From an uncultured Oxalobacteraceae bacterium (GTDB taxonomy: Bacteria > Pseudomonadota > Gammaproteobacteria > Burkholderiales > Burkholderiaceae_D), in NCBI GenBank assembly GCA_937996605.1, contig CALKVB010000047.1, positions 1 through 6,070 of the forward strand: 6,070 nucleotides of DNA, in the 5' to 3' direction. How positions within the stretch are numbered: position 1 is the stretch's first letter; each line of letters begins with the position of its first letter. Below the pieces are notes generated by a model. The model was not told where the DNA came from. It made no database searches and worked only from the letters and a program-made list of their open reading frames with translations. Made by a program: the position numbers and the translations under genes. Shown here piece by piece: positions 1 to 5,844 of the stretch.

Positions 1-201
1 TGCAGCAATCGTGGTGGCAGCGGCAATCGCCTGATCCTTGTTATAGCTCTCGGGCTTGTCGACCATGCCCTTGATCTTGCCAAAGTTCCAGGCCATGAAT
101 TTGTAACCGGCTTGGCGGGTTTTGATGGCGTCTTCCGGCTTCATTTGTGCCATGGCGGCACCGGAAAATACAGCCAACGTGGCGCCAGCGAGAACGATTT
201 T
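1..201 (-). CDS. Cytochrome c'-like protein, N-terminal fragment (signal peptide and first helix), runs off the left edge
   Basis: Read on the minus strand, the frame gives KIVLAGATLAVFSGAAMAQ, the hydrophobic core and Ala-X-Ala-type cleavage site of a Sec signal peptide. Next comes MKPEDAIKTRQAGYKFMAWN and then FGKIKGMVDKPESYNKDQA. The RQ..Y..M.WN.GKIK pattern and the SYNKDQ segment resemble the first helix of class II periplasmic cytochrome c' (four-helix bundle, C-terminal CXXCH haem site). The haem motif would lie beyond the left edge, so haem binding is not shown. The native start (expected as Met-Lys-Lys just before Ile-Val) is absent. The frame continues upstream into a different protein, and the only in-frame ATG (153-151) would lose the signal peptide. 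GC is about 55%, well above the genes to the right. It is probably joined artificially to its neighbour. Confidence 0.6.
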
Positions 202-321
202 TCCGTCGGACTGCAATGAAGCGGCGTAGGCTGAATCGCTGCCATTGCCGCTGCCTACGGTCGTAAAGACTTTACCTCCAGAACCAAAGGTCGGATCAAG
301 ATTGCCGTCAGCGTCGTAGCG
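184..321 (-). pseudogene. Single delta-60 (DUF5122 beta-propeller) repeat fragment
   Basis: In the same minus frame as the cytochrome c'-like piece, about 46 residues read RYDADGNLDPTFGSGGKV, then a Gly/Ser-rich stretch, then AYAASLQSDGKIVLAG. This is the delta-60 repeat (RY.pDG.LD.tFG..GkV ... a.aLQ.DGkIvlaG) found in long arrays in secreted bacterial proteins. One copy only is present, with no start codon and no second repeat on either side. Its left boundary coincides with the KIVLAG that also begins the signal-peptide core of the next piece. Its right boundary coincides with the point where the permease frame breaks. It is an orphan repeat, most likely brought in by a chimeric join. Confidence 0.6.
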
Positions 322-658
322 CAATGAACAGAATGGGAAGTACCAGTGCAATTTGTAGACGGGGTTTCAGTCTAGGAACCAACTTGGCATTCGATGGTGA
401 ATACTGCAAACCGATATTCATCGACAGCATCACAAACCAACCGAAAATAAGGATACAAAACAAAAAACCTATTGCACCGAGCAGCACGATCAGATGCAAT
501 TTAAAGTCGAATGTACCTTTCTTTAACGAAACCAGTACGTACGCAATTATCTGCGACAAAACAAGGACGCTCGAAAGTAAAATTACAAGCGAACGTATTC
601 CATGCATGTTCATACGAGCATGGACAGGTTGCATCCAAATATTGATTATCGATTTCAT
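308..658 (-). CDS. ABC transporter permease, truncated N-terminal portion
   Basis: This 116-residue membrane protein has hydrophobic segments at about residues 23-45, 54-80 and 100-114, the last cut off by a stop after ALRR. Its ATG overlaps the stop of the ABC ATPase (ATGA, 655-658), which implies translational coupling and marks it as the partner membrane subunit. Permeases of YtrA-type GntR/ABC modules are normally several times longer, with six or more helices, so only the N-terminal part is present. The break falls where GC rises and an unrelated delta-60 repeat begins in another frame. The last few residues and the stop codon (310-308) therefore probably belong to the joined sequence, not to the native gene. 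The transported substrate cannot be inferred. Confidence 0.7.
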   Translation of the reverse strand: MKSIINIWMQPVHARMNMHGIRSLVILLSSVLVLSQIIAYVLVSLKKGTFDFKLHLIVLLGAIGFLFCILIFGWFVMLSMNIGLQYSPSNAKLVPRLKPRLQIALVLPILFIALRR

Positions 659-1518
659 TTGGTCATCTCAATAAACAAGTCTTCCAAACTCAATTTCTCT
701 ACGCGAATGTCACTACGACTCGAAAGCTCGCGCATTTGCTGCTCAGACCACTGTCCCAACAATCGCTGCTCTCCGCTTACCGAGCTCGTGCGTTGCAAAA
801 CTTTGCTTGGATTTAATTGACTCAAAGCAGCTCCCGAGCCCGTCACCTGCAAACTCACTTCCATCAAATCATCAAGTGATTGCTCGTGTACGATTTTCCC
901 CTTCGAAAGAAAAGCGACTTTCATCGCAACACGTTCAAGATCAGACAGAATATGCGTAGAAAACAGAATCGTTGTGTTTTGATCGATCACGCTATCCACA
1001 ATCTCACGCAAAAAATCGCGGCGACCTGCAGGGTCTAAGCTCGCTACAGGTTCATCTAATACCAATAGTTCAGGATCATGTGCGAGTGCACGAATAATCG
1101 CCAATCTTTGTTTTTGTCCGCCAGAAAACTTACTGATGACTTTATCGTACGGCAGCTCCCAACGCGCCATTAAACTTTCGACCTTGGCATCATTCCAACG
1201 CGGATACAGCGCTTTAAAATAGTTCAACATTTGACGCGGAGTTAGCCAATCAAACAAGTCCGAATTTTGCGGCACATAGCCAATTTTCGCTTTAACATCG
1301 GACGACAAATTGTTGACCGGCGCGCCAAATAGAGCAATTTCACCGCCACTGTTTTCACGCAAACCAAGCAAACATTCAATCAATGTAGATTTACCAGCGC
1401 CATTGCGTCCAAGCAAACCGACAATACTGCCTGCTTCAATATCCCAATCTAATTGATTCAACACAGACTGCGATTCAAACGATTTACTCAAACCACGAAT
1501 TTTGATAGGTGCTTGCAT
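655..1518 (-). CDS. ABC transporter ATP-binding protein (YtrB/CcmA-like)
   Basis: A cytoplasmic ATPase of 287 residues that would power the membrane partner encoded next. All nucleotide-binding motifs are intact: Walker A GRNGAGKST (37-45), Q-loop Q84 in YVPQN, signature SGGQ (132-135), Walker B LLVLDEP (151-157, catalytic E156), D-loop SLD (160-162) and switch H189. The C-terminal 80 or so residues are the variable tail typical of drug/lipid or bacteriocin exporters of the CcmA type, ending in the common SLEDLF motif. The start is supported by a GGA six bases upstream of the ATG. A gap of 103 bp separates it from the GumN gene, so it may have its own promoter as well as read-through. With the GntR regulator it forms a YtrA-type module, often linked to cell-envelope stress or antimicrobial response; the substrate here is unknown. 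Confidence 0.96.
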   Translation of the reverse strand: MQAPIKIRGLSKSFESQSVLNQLDWDIEAGSIVGLLGRNGAGKSTLIECLLGLRENSGGEIALFGAPVNNLSSDVKAKIGYVPQNSDLFDWLTPRQMLNYFKALYPRWNDAKVESLMARWELPYDKVISKFSGGQKQRLAIIRALAHDPELLVLDEPVASLDPAGRRDFLREIVDSVIDQNTTILFSTHILSDLERVAMKVAFLSKGKIVHEQSLDDLMEVSLQVTGSGAALSQLNPSKVLQRTSSVSGEQRLLGQWSEQQMRELSSRSDIRVEKLSLEDLFIEMTK

Positions 1519-1534
1519 ATAAAATCCAGAACTT

Positions 1535-1563
1535 GTTATAACGTCAGGTCAATTTTTTTCGAC
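1535..1563 (-). promoter_or_regulatory. Possible weak promoter for the ABC ATPase gene
   Basis: The minus strand has TATAAC (1540-1535) as a candidate -10, with TCGAAA 16 bp upstream as a poor -35. It lies 16 bases before the ATPase ATG. TGACGT occurs twice on the minus strand (1567-1562 and 1546-1541), 21 bp apart or two helical turns, and could be an activator or repressor site. No copy of the ACTGTAT element seen before the GntR gene is present here. Confidence 0.25.
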
Positions 1564-1621
1564 GTCACACCACAAAAATATCGACGACGAGAATTACTTT
1601 AGAATTGATTAAAGCAGTCAA

Positions 1622-2557
1622 TCAACGAATTTGTTTCACTTCAAGACCTTGCTTCTGCATCAAATCGATAATGCTTTTCTCGCCAGCCAAGTGTCCTGCT
1701 CCCACCACGACAAACAGCTTCTTGCCACTTTGCATCATGTCATTAATTTTTTTGACCATACCTTCGTTACGATCGTCCATCAGCATTTTCATCATCTTGC
1801 GTGAGCCAGCATCTTTGTTGGCAGCATCAGTAAATATTTTTGCGATTGCTGGTGCATCGGCAGCACGCCATGAACTCACGATTTGATTCAACTCTTTCAT
1901 CATCTCGCCACTCTTCATCGATTCCAACAGCGATGAAATCATCGCATCACCCTCTTCATCACTGAGTGTACTCATCATGTTTGCCTGAAATTCCAAACCT
2001 TCAAGTTCGACCACATTCTTTTTATCCGCCTTAGAGCGTTGAATAAAGTGCAGGTCTATACCTTTTGAAGGATCAAATCCCATCTGCATTCCAACTTGCA
2101 AGGCGACCGCAGAAGAGACTACGAAGGGCTTAAATCCTTGCATTTGTTGTGCTGCAGGACCAAACATCGTTTGAAACTTTGTCCATGTATCTGACTTCAA
2201 ATGATTTTGTAGTTTATCTGGTGCGACATAAGTGAACTTTGGCATCACCGCTTGGGTGGCAGACATATCCGATACGTCTGCTTCGACTGCCACGGTATCG
2301 GCCTGCGAATAGGCAGCATCTACTTTGGGAGACATTGGATAAAAATCTGCCTTGGCAATATGGATCGATCCGAACAAATATGCCGTCTTATCACCCGACT
2401 TAATTTCAAACAGTAAACCACGTGTTGTATCACTGGATACTGCAGCGGTTGTAGATGGCGTTTGCGCATTTGCTTCACCAAACACGGAAAAATAACTTAA
2501 GAATCCAAGTGTAATAATTTGGACCATCGTTGTGACAAAAGACTGTATATATTTCAT
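1622..2557 (-). CDS. TraB/GumN family protein, secreted
   Basis: 311 residues, a typical family length. The N-terminus has a signal peptide: Lys2, a hydrophobic core about 9-26, and probable cleavage after A31 (GEANA before QTPS), so the mature protein is exported, probably to the periplasm. The family fold is marked by the first GX2H motif in LFGSIHIA (G63, H66), GIDLHF (166-171), VVELE (182-186), the RN of DDRNEGM (263-264) and the second GX2H motif in VGAGHLAG (G286, H289). These two GX2H motifs and nearby acidic residues are the proposed metal/protease-like site shared with eukaryotic TIKI proteins. The bacterial role is poorly known; GumN is named from the Xanthomonas xanthan cluster but has no proven step there. 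An AAGGA (2569-2565) seven bases before the ATG fixes the start. It lies between a GntR regulator and its ABC transporter, an unusual insertion that suggests a shared envelope role. Confidence 0.93.
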   Translation of the reverse strand: MKYIQSFVTTMVQIITLGFLSYFSVFGEANAQTPSTTAAVSSDTTRGLLFEIKSGDKTAYLFGSIHIAKADFYPMSPKVDAAYSQADTVAVEADVSDMSATQAVMPKFTYVAPDKLQNHLKSDTWTKFQTMFGPAAQQMQGFKPFVVSSAVALQVGMQMGFDPSKGIDLHFIQRSKADKKNVVELEGLEFQANMMSTLSDEEGDAMISSLLESMKSGEMMKELNQIVSSWRAADAPAIAKIFTDAANKDAGSRKMMKMLMDDRNEGMVKKINDMMQSGKKLFVVVGAGHLAGEKSIIDLMQKQGLEVKQIR

Positions 2558-2585
2558 GATTCAATCCTTACAAAACTTCATTGTT

Positions 2586-2626
2586 AAAAAAACGATCAGC
2601 CTAATCATTTAGCGAATACTGATCGT
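2586..2626 (-). terminator. Stem-loop with T-run after the GntR gene (terminator or attenuator)
   Basis: On the minus strand ACGATCAG (2626-2619) pairs perfectly with CTGATCGT (2599-2592) and is followed at once by a run of six T (2591-2586). The 19-base loop holds a small inner hairpin, CTAA/TTAG (2601-2604 with 2609-2612). It lies 26 bp after the GntR stop and 28 bp before the GumN ATG. It probably ends or attenuates the regulator transcript. TTGACG (2629-2624) could instead be a -35, but no good -10 stands at the right distance. Confidence 0.5.
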
Positions 2627-2651
2627 CAATTTTGGTTCGCATTTAAGAGAC

Positions 2652-3065
2652 TTATTTCTTAGTCTCTTCGTTTAACATTTCTGAAAACATGGCGATTACT
2701 GGTTCAGGTGCCAATTTCAATTGCTGTACTTCTAATGACAATCGCTGCATGCTAGGCTTAAGTAACTCAAGCTTTGCTTGGTCCTCATTCACTTGGACTT
2801 TACGAGTAGCGATGATCATCCCCATCCCGCGTTGACGTTCAAGCAAACCCTCTGTCTCCAGCATGCTATACGCTTTGGATACTGTCATTGGATTCACCCC
2901 CAAACTACCAGCAACCATACGTACAGATGGCATACCATCACCAGGACGAACCTGCCCACCCACTACCAAACGACGCAGTTGTTCTATCATCTGCCGATAG
3001 ATAGGCTCACTACTGCCGGTAGCGATATGAAAAATGTCAGGAGGTAAATCACGGGGTGAACTCAT
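2652..3065 (-). CDS. GntR-family transcriptional regulator, YtrA subfamily
   Basis: 137 residues. An N-terminal GntR winged helix-turn-helix spans about residues 20-88: PIYRQMIEQLRRLV, the PGDGMPSVR entry motif (41-49), recognition region LGVNPMTVSKAYSMLE (55-70) and wing EGLLERQRGMGM (72-83). The tail, about 50 residues (90-137), is too short for the FadR, HutC or MocR effector domains and fits the YtrA subfamily, whose short helical tail mainly serves dimerisation. These regulators usually repress themselves and an adjoining ABC transporter, which matches the ATPase and permease two genes downstream. The start has AAGGA (3073-3069) three bases before the ATG within AAAGGAAAC. Upstream lies an array of ACTGTAT/ATACAGT half-sites covering the likely promoter, as expected for autorepression. 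The inducer is unknown. Confidence 0.93.
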   Translation of the reverse strand: MSSPRDLPPDIFHIATGSSEPIYRQMIEQLRRLVVGGQVRPGDGMPSVRMVAGSLGVNPMTVSKAYSMLETEGLLERQRGMGMIIATRKVQVNEDQAKLELLKPSMQRLSLEVQQLKLAPEPVIAMFSEMLNEETKK

Positions 3066-3104
3066 GTTTCCTTTGTTTGCAATACATTCATCAAACTATC
3101 GATT

Positions 3105-3153
3105 TACTGTATTACGCACTGTATTAGTTACTGTATGAATATAGTAATACAGT
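3105..3153. promoter_or_regulatory. Probable GntR/YtrA operator array
   Basis: On the plus strand ACTGTAT starts at 3106, 3118 and 3130, an exact 12-bp period; the first two copies extend to ACTGTATTA. The inverted copy TAATACAGT lies at 3145-3153. The outer copy and the 3130 copy form a 24-bp palindrome (ACTGTAT, 10 bases, ATACAGT), close in layout to YtrA-family operators of hexamer half-sites about 12-13 bp apart. The array lies 40-88 bp before the GntR start codon and overlaps its probable promoter. Confidence 0.7.
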
Positions 3154-3163
3154 GTTTTGGCAA
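3136..3163 (-). promoter_or_regulatory. Candidate promoter of the GntR gene
   Basis: The minus strand has TTGCCA (3163-3158) as -35 and, 16 bp on, TATTCA (3141-3136) as -10. The spacer contains the outer ACTGTATTA half-site, so bound regulator would block polymerase. The -10 is a weak match, so the exact start is uncertain. Confidence 0.4.
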
Positions 3164-3229
3164 AAGCAAGGATTTTTTTGGGATTGTGCTTCGAGGGGTG
3201 ATGAGTATTTAACTCGACAGACCAATAAA

Positions 3230-3730
3230 CTATGACGGCAATTCCTGCTTCAAATCATGTTTGGGCAATCGATATGAGCAGACGAAAAACAAGCAAGCGA
3301 CCACTGAGAAAGTCCAGTAATCGAGCGGTGCGCCCCATAACCAATGTTTGTGCCAAAACACATCGACAGGATTAAAACGTTCCCAACCAAAGGCGGGATT
3401 TAAGATAAACCAGAGAAAATCTTCGACGATCCAGAACTCCATAATGCAAGCGAGGGCTCGTGCTTGGAGTTTCCAGCTCCACGTCTGCATAAAAAATAAG
3501 GGCAGGTGAAATACCATCGCGATAAACGGAAACATCCAAGCGTGATAACCGGTCATCGCCCTGCCGCCCCAAAAGATATCGAGTAGCCAATGGCTTTCAA
3601 TGCGCCAAGTAGGTAAGCTAGTAGCCCATCCTGCTGCCCCTTCGATTTGAATCTCTACCTCAGCAAAAAAAATGGCCATCAACATGACCCAAGCACAGTT
3701 GAAAAACAAGCCTCGTTGATTGATGCGCAT
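3230..3730 (-). CDS. Conserved-looking Trp-rich integral membrane protein, function unknown
   Basis: 166 residues from the ATG at 3730. About four membrane segments are visible: residues 7-26, 64-84, 92-112 and 139-156. Between the first two is a polar, Trp-containing stretch (GAAGWATSLPTWRIESHW) and a GGRAMTGYHAWMFP motif. The protein is rich in Trp (15) and Phe, with further motifs EFWIVEDFLWF, NPAFGWERFNP and HKHWLWGAPLDYW. I do not recognise a family with a known function. A GTG at 3748 would add six residues but has no Shine-Dalgarno sequence, while the ATG has a weak GAG five bases upstream. It lies 28 bp after the glycosyltransferase stop with no terminator between, so it is probably co-transcribed. 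A role in the same glycolipid or envelope process is inference only. Confidence 0.75.
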   Translation of the reverse strand: MRINQRGLFFNCAWVMLMAIFFAEVEIQIEGAAGWATSLPTWRIESHWLLDIFWGGRAMTGYHAWMFPFIAMVFHLPLFFMQTWSWKLQARALACIMEFWIVEDFLWFILNPAFGWERFNPVDVFWHKHWLWGAPLDYWTFSVVACLFFVCSYRLPKHDLKQELPS

Positions 3731-3758
3731 AGTGTCTCTGCTGTTCACAAAATTAAAA

Positions 3759-4934
3759 TCAAAGCCTAATTTGCACGAGGGAATTCATTACTGTAGCAAT
3801 CACCTGTTTCGCTGCGTTTGGTGTGGCAATGCGGGCGCCAGCCTCTCGCATTTTTCCCAAGCGTTGCGGCTCTTTCAAAAGCTGTTGGATACGGAAACAC
3901 AGCGCACTCTCATCGACCGCTTTCATCGCAGCCCCACTTTCCAATATGTAATCTGCATTGCGCTCTTCTTGCCCCGGAATCGGTGCATTCACAATCATCG
4001 GTAAGCGCATCGCCAAACATTCGGAAGTCGTCAAACCGCCTGGCTTGGTCACGATAAGATCTGCACATATCATCAAGCGCTCTACTTCACGGGTAAATCC
4101 AACGGGGAATAAACGATTGCAAAATCCGTTACGCATCGCGTCTAAAGCTTGAAACGCTTGCTGATTTTTACCCGTCAACACAATCAATTGAAAAGCTTGA
4201 CTGAGGTCTTCGCCGGCAATGTTCAACAAGCGGCGCGCCAAACTTGGTAGATCGCCCACGCCACCGCCACCACTCATCAGCATGACTGTTGTCTTATGTG
4301 GATCACATCCCAATTCTTTCGCACACACTTGCCTATCTAAAACCTGGTTAAATGCAGGCATGATAGGAATGCCAGTCACATGAATTTGATTGTCAGCGAT
4401 GCCATACTCTCGCATGCGAAACGCAACTTCTTGATTGGCAGCAAAATAACCGTGCATGCCCTCATGAACCCACATACGATGAAGATCGAAATCAGTAACT
4501 TGGACCCAAACCGGACAAGCAAGCTCACCACGCGCTATTAAGCGAGACAAAATTTCAGCGGGCAAGAAGTGTGTGCAGATGATGGCATCTGGCTCAAACT
4601 CTTTGATAAAGCGTAGCAGCGCTTTCGCATTCCAACGTTCTAAGCGACGCCTGAGATTTTCCATTGTGCTATCGTGCTTCGCTTCATTACTATAGTGATA
4701 TAGATATCCCCATAGTGACGGAGCCTTGTTCACCAAGTGCATGTAGAAGTCGGTATACACTTTACGAAAAGCTGCAGTCGCATACTGCATGACATCGACA
4801 TGTACTACAGTTTCGTGTGGATAATCGATATTCGCTTGAACGCGAATTGCTTCCGCGGCTCTAGCATGTCCGGCACCAGCGGAAACGCTTAAGATCAAAA
4901 TCTTGCGAGGGGAAATAGGAGAGAAGTCTGCCAT
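3759..4934 (-). CDS. MGDG-synthase/UgtP-like diacylglycerol glycosyltransferase (GT28)
   Basis: 391 residues from the ATG at 4934. The N-terminal MGDG-synthase domain has KILILSVSAGAGHARAA (SAGAGH 18-23), a CTHF motif (120-123) and VTDFDLHRMW (146-155). The C-terminal GT28 domain has MLMSGGGGVG (218-227), VTKPGGLTTSE (295-305) and PGQEERNADY (320-329), the nucleotide-sugar binding signature. The family transfers galactose or glucose from a UDP-sugar to diacylglycerol at the inner face of the cytoplasmic membrane; sugar and number of additions cannot be read from sequence. MurG-like function is unlikely because the MGDG N-domain is present. An upstream in-frame ATG (4988) would add 18 unconserved residues encoded by the TGACAT repeats, and it lies before the predicted transcript start. 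Neither ATG has a Shine-Dalgarno. The Pho-box promoter suggests expression under phosphate limitation, when glycolipids replace phospholipids. Confidence 0.9.
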   Translation of the reverse strand: MADFSPISPRKILILSVSAGAGHARAAEAIRVQANIDYPHETVVHVDVMQYATAAFRKVYTDFYMHLVNKAPSLWGYLYHYSNEAKHDSTMENLRRRLERWNAKALLRFIKEFEPDAIICTHFLPAEILSRLIARGELACPVWVQVTDFDLHRMWVHEGMHGYFAANQEVAFRMREYGIADNQIHVTGIPIMPAFNQVLDRQVCAKELGCDPHKTTVMLMSGGGGVGDLPSLARRLLNIAGEDLSQAFQLIVLTGKNQQAFQALDAMRNGFCNRLFPVGFTREVERLMICADLIVTKPGGLTTSECLAMRLPMIVNAPIPGQEERNADYILESGAAMKAVDESALCFRIQQLLKEPQRLGKMREAGARIATPNAAKQVIATVMNSLVQIRL

Positions 4935-4943
4935 ATGCGGCAG

Positions 4944-4999
4944 ATTGTAAAAGGCCGTAGTGACATGCGCATGACATACAGATGACATGTCAATGACAT
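4944..4999 (-). promoter_or_regulatory. Tandem Pho box (PhoB sites) with -10 element
   Basis: On the minus strand ATGTCAT occurs at 4999-4993, 4988-4982 and 4977-4971, and ATGTCAC at 4966-4960: four units with an exact 11-bp period. The known Pho box is two 11-bp direct repeats of the form CTGTCAT-N4-CTGTCAC; only the first base differs here. Ten bases after the last TGTCAC stands TACAAT (4949-4944), a good -10. From memory the same ten-base spacing occurs in the E. coli phoA promoter. No -35 is evident at the normal place, as expected when PhoB replaces it. Four units allow two PhoB dimers. The transcription start is predicted near 4938-4934. Confidence 0.8.
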
Positions 5000-5031
5000 T
5001 GCAGCCTTTTGTGTCAATTCAAATTTTGCGC

Positions 5032-5763
5032 TTACTGCTTTTCGAAAACTAAATCCCAAACACCATGGCCTAACTTGAGACCACGATTTTCAAACTTAGT
5101 CACCGGACGATAATCAGGACGCGGCGCATACCCTTCAGCAGTATTCCTTAGGGTAGGTTCAGCGCCTAATACTTCCAACATTTGCACCGCATAATCTTCC
5201 CAATCTGTCGCACAATGAATATATCCACCTTTTTTCAAACGCGAACTGAGCAATGCGACAAGTGGACCTTGTATCAAACGACGTTTATTGTGACGCGCTT
5301 TATGCCAAGGATCTGGAAAGAAAACATGCACGCCATGCAGAGATTCAGGCGCAATCATGTTAACCAAAACCTCATAAGCATCATGCTGAATCACACGTTG
5401 ATTAGTAAGACCCGCGGCACCTACCAATTTCAATAAGCTACCAACACCGGGTGTATGCACTTCAACACCGATAAAATTCTTTTCCGGCATTAGACTTGAG
5501 ATCTTTGCGCTCGTTTCTCCCATGCCGAATCCAATTTCAAACACGGTCGGCGCTTCACGGCCAAAGGTTGCGGCCATATCCAAATTTTCCTTTTTATAAG
5601 GAATCATGAATTGCGGCCCTAAGGTCTCGATTGCTTTTGCTTGCGCATCGGATAAACGCCCGGCACGGGTTACAAAACTACGAATGCGATGTTCGGTTGG
5701 ATCATAGAACATGGCTTTGCGAGGCTCTTCGGCCTCCACTTTTTGATCTGACTGGTCTGACAT
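5032..5763 (-). CDS. trmB: tRNA (guanine-N7-)-methyltransferase
   Basis: 243 residues, normal for the family. It uses S-adenosylmethionine to methylate N7 of G46 in the variable loop of tRNAs in the cytoplasm. The Rossmann-like methyltransferase core begins with the SAM-binding motif VFEIGFGMGE (74-83), followed by the acidic IGVEVH (98-103, E101) and D128 in QHDAYE. The TrmB hallmark FFPDPWHKARHNKRR (148-162) contains the catalytic Asp and tRNA-binding basic residues. TDWEDY (186-191) and TKFENRG (222-228) complete the family signature. The first 25 residues are a charged, variable extension. No clear Shine-Dalgarno precedes the ATG. The gene ends 97 bp before the preferred glycosyltransferase start with no hairpin terminator, so read-through is possible, but the next gene has its own Pho-type promoter. 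Confidence 0.97.
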   Translation of the reverse strand: MSDQSDQKVEAEEPRKAMFYDPTEHRIRSFVTRAGRLSDAQAKAIETLGPQFMIPYKKENLDMAATFGREAPTVFEIGFGMGETSAKISSLMPEKNFIGVEVHTPGVGSLLKLVGAAGLTNQRVIQHDAYEVLVNMIAPESLHGVHVFFPDPWHKARHNKRRLIQGPLVALLSSRLKKGGYIHCATDWEDYAVQMLEVLGAEPTLRNTAEGYAPRPDYRPVTKFENRGLKLGHGVWDLVFEKQ

Positions 5764-5800
5764 GGATAATTTGAAATGAGTTGCCCTGAGCGAGGGGCAT

Positions 5801-5836
5801 GAGAACCTGTGTCAATAAAGATAATACGCAGGTCTC
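5801..5836 (-). promoter_or_regulatory. Possible trmB promoter and flanking inverted repeat
   Basis: On the minus strand TATTAT (5826-5821) could be a -10, but no good -35 lies 16-18 bp upstream, where the terminator stem is. TTGACA (5815-5810) is a perfect -35 hexamer but lacks a -10 downstream. GAGACCTG (5836-5829) and CAGGTTCTC (5809-5801) form an inverted repeat with one bulged base around this region. A second stem, TGCCC/GGGCA (5799-5795 with 5786-5782), follows in the leader. The promoter must lie in this gap, but I cannot place it firmly. Confidence 0.3.
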
Positions 5837-5844
5837 AAAGAAAT

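Noticed and set aside
324..820. Plus-strand frames of 116 and 72 codons opposite the permease and ATPase.
   Set aside because: They lie antisense to convincing minus-strand genes and their translations resemble no family I recognise; they are shadows.
2601..2629. A sigma-70 promoter TTGACG...GATTAG for the GumN gene.
   Set aside because: The -10 matches only three of six positions and lies inside the terminator-like stem-loop.
3161..3229. A terminator after the membrane protein gene (TCGAG/CTCGA stem near 3190-3216).
   Set aside because: The stem has only 5 bp with a long loop and no T-run on the minus strand. The T-run at 3173-3179 is on the other strand and has no stem before it.
3372..3590. 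A 72-codon minus-strand frame inside the Trp-rich membrane protein gene.
   Set aside because: It overlaps a longer frame with clear membrane segments and has no separate ribosome-binding site or recognisable motif.
3718..4152. Plus-strand frames of 64-94 codons opposite the glycosyltransferase.
   Set aside because: They are antisense to conserved GT28 motifs and show no domain or start signal of their own.
4935..4988. ATG at 4988 as the start of the glycosyltransferase (18 more residues).
   Set aside because: The extra residues are encoded by the 11-bp repeats, have no ribosome-binding site, look unlike the family's N-terminus and lie upstream of the predicted transcription start.
4960..4999. 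The TGACAT repeats as a microsatellite or a small CRISPR-like array.
   Set aside because: The units are 11 bp with 4-base variable gaps, far too short for CRISPR, and only the TGTCA core is conserved. The match to Pho-box geometry with a correctly placed -10 explains them better.
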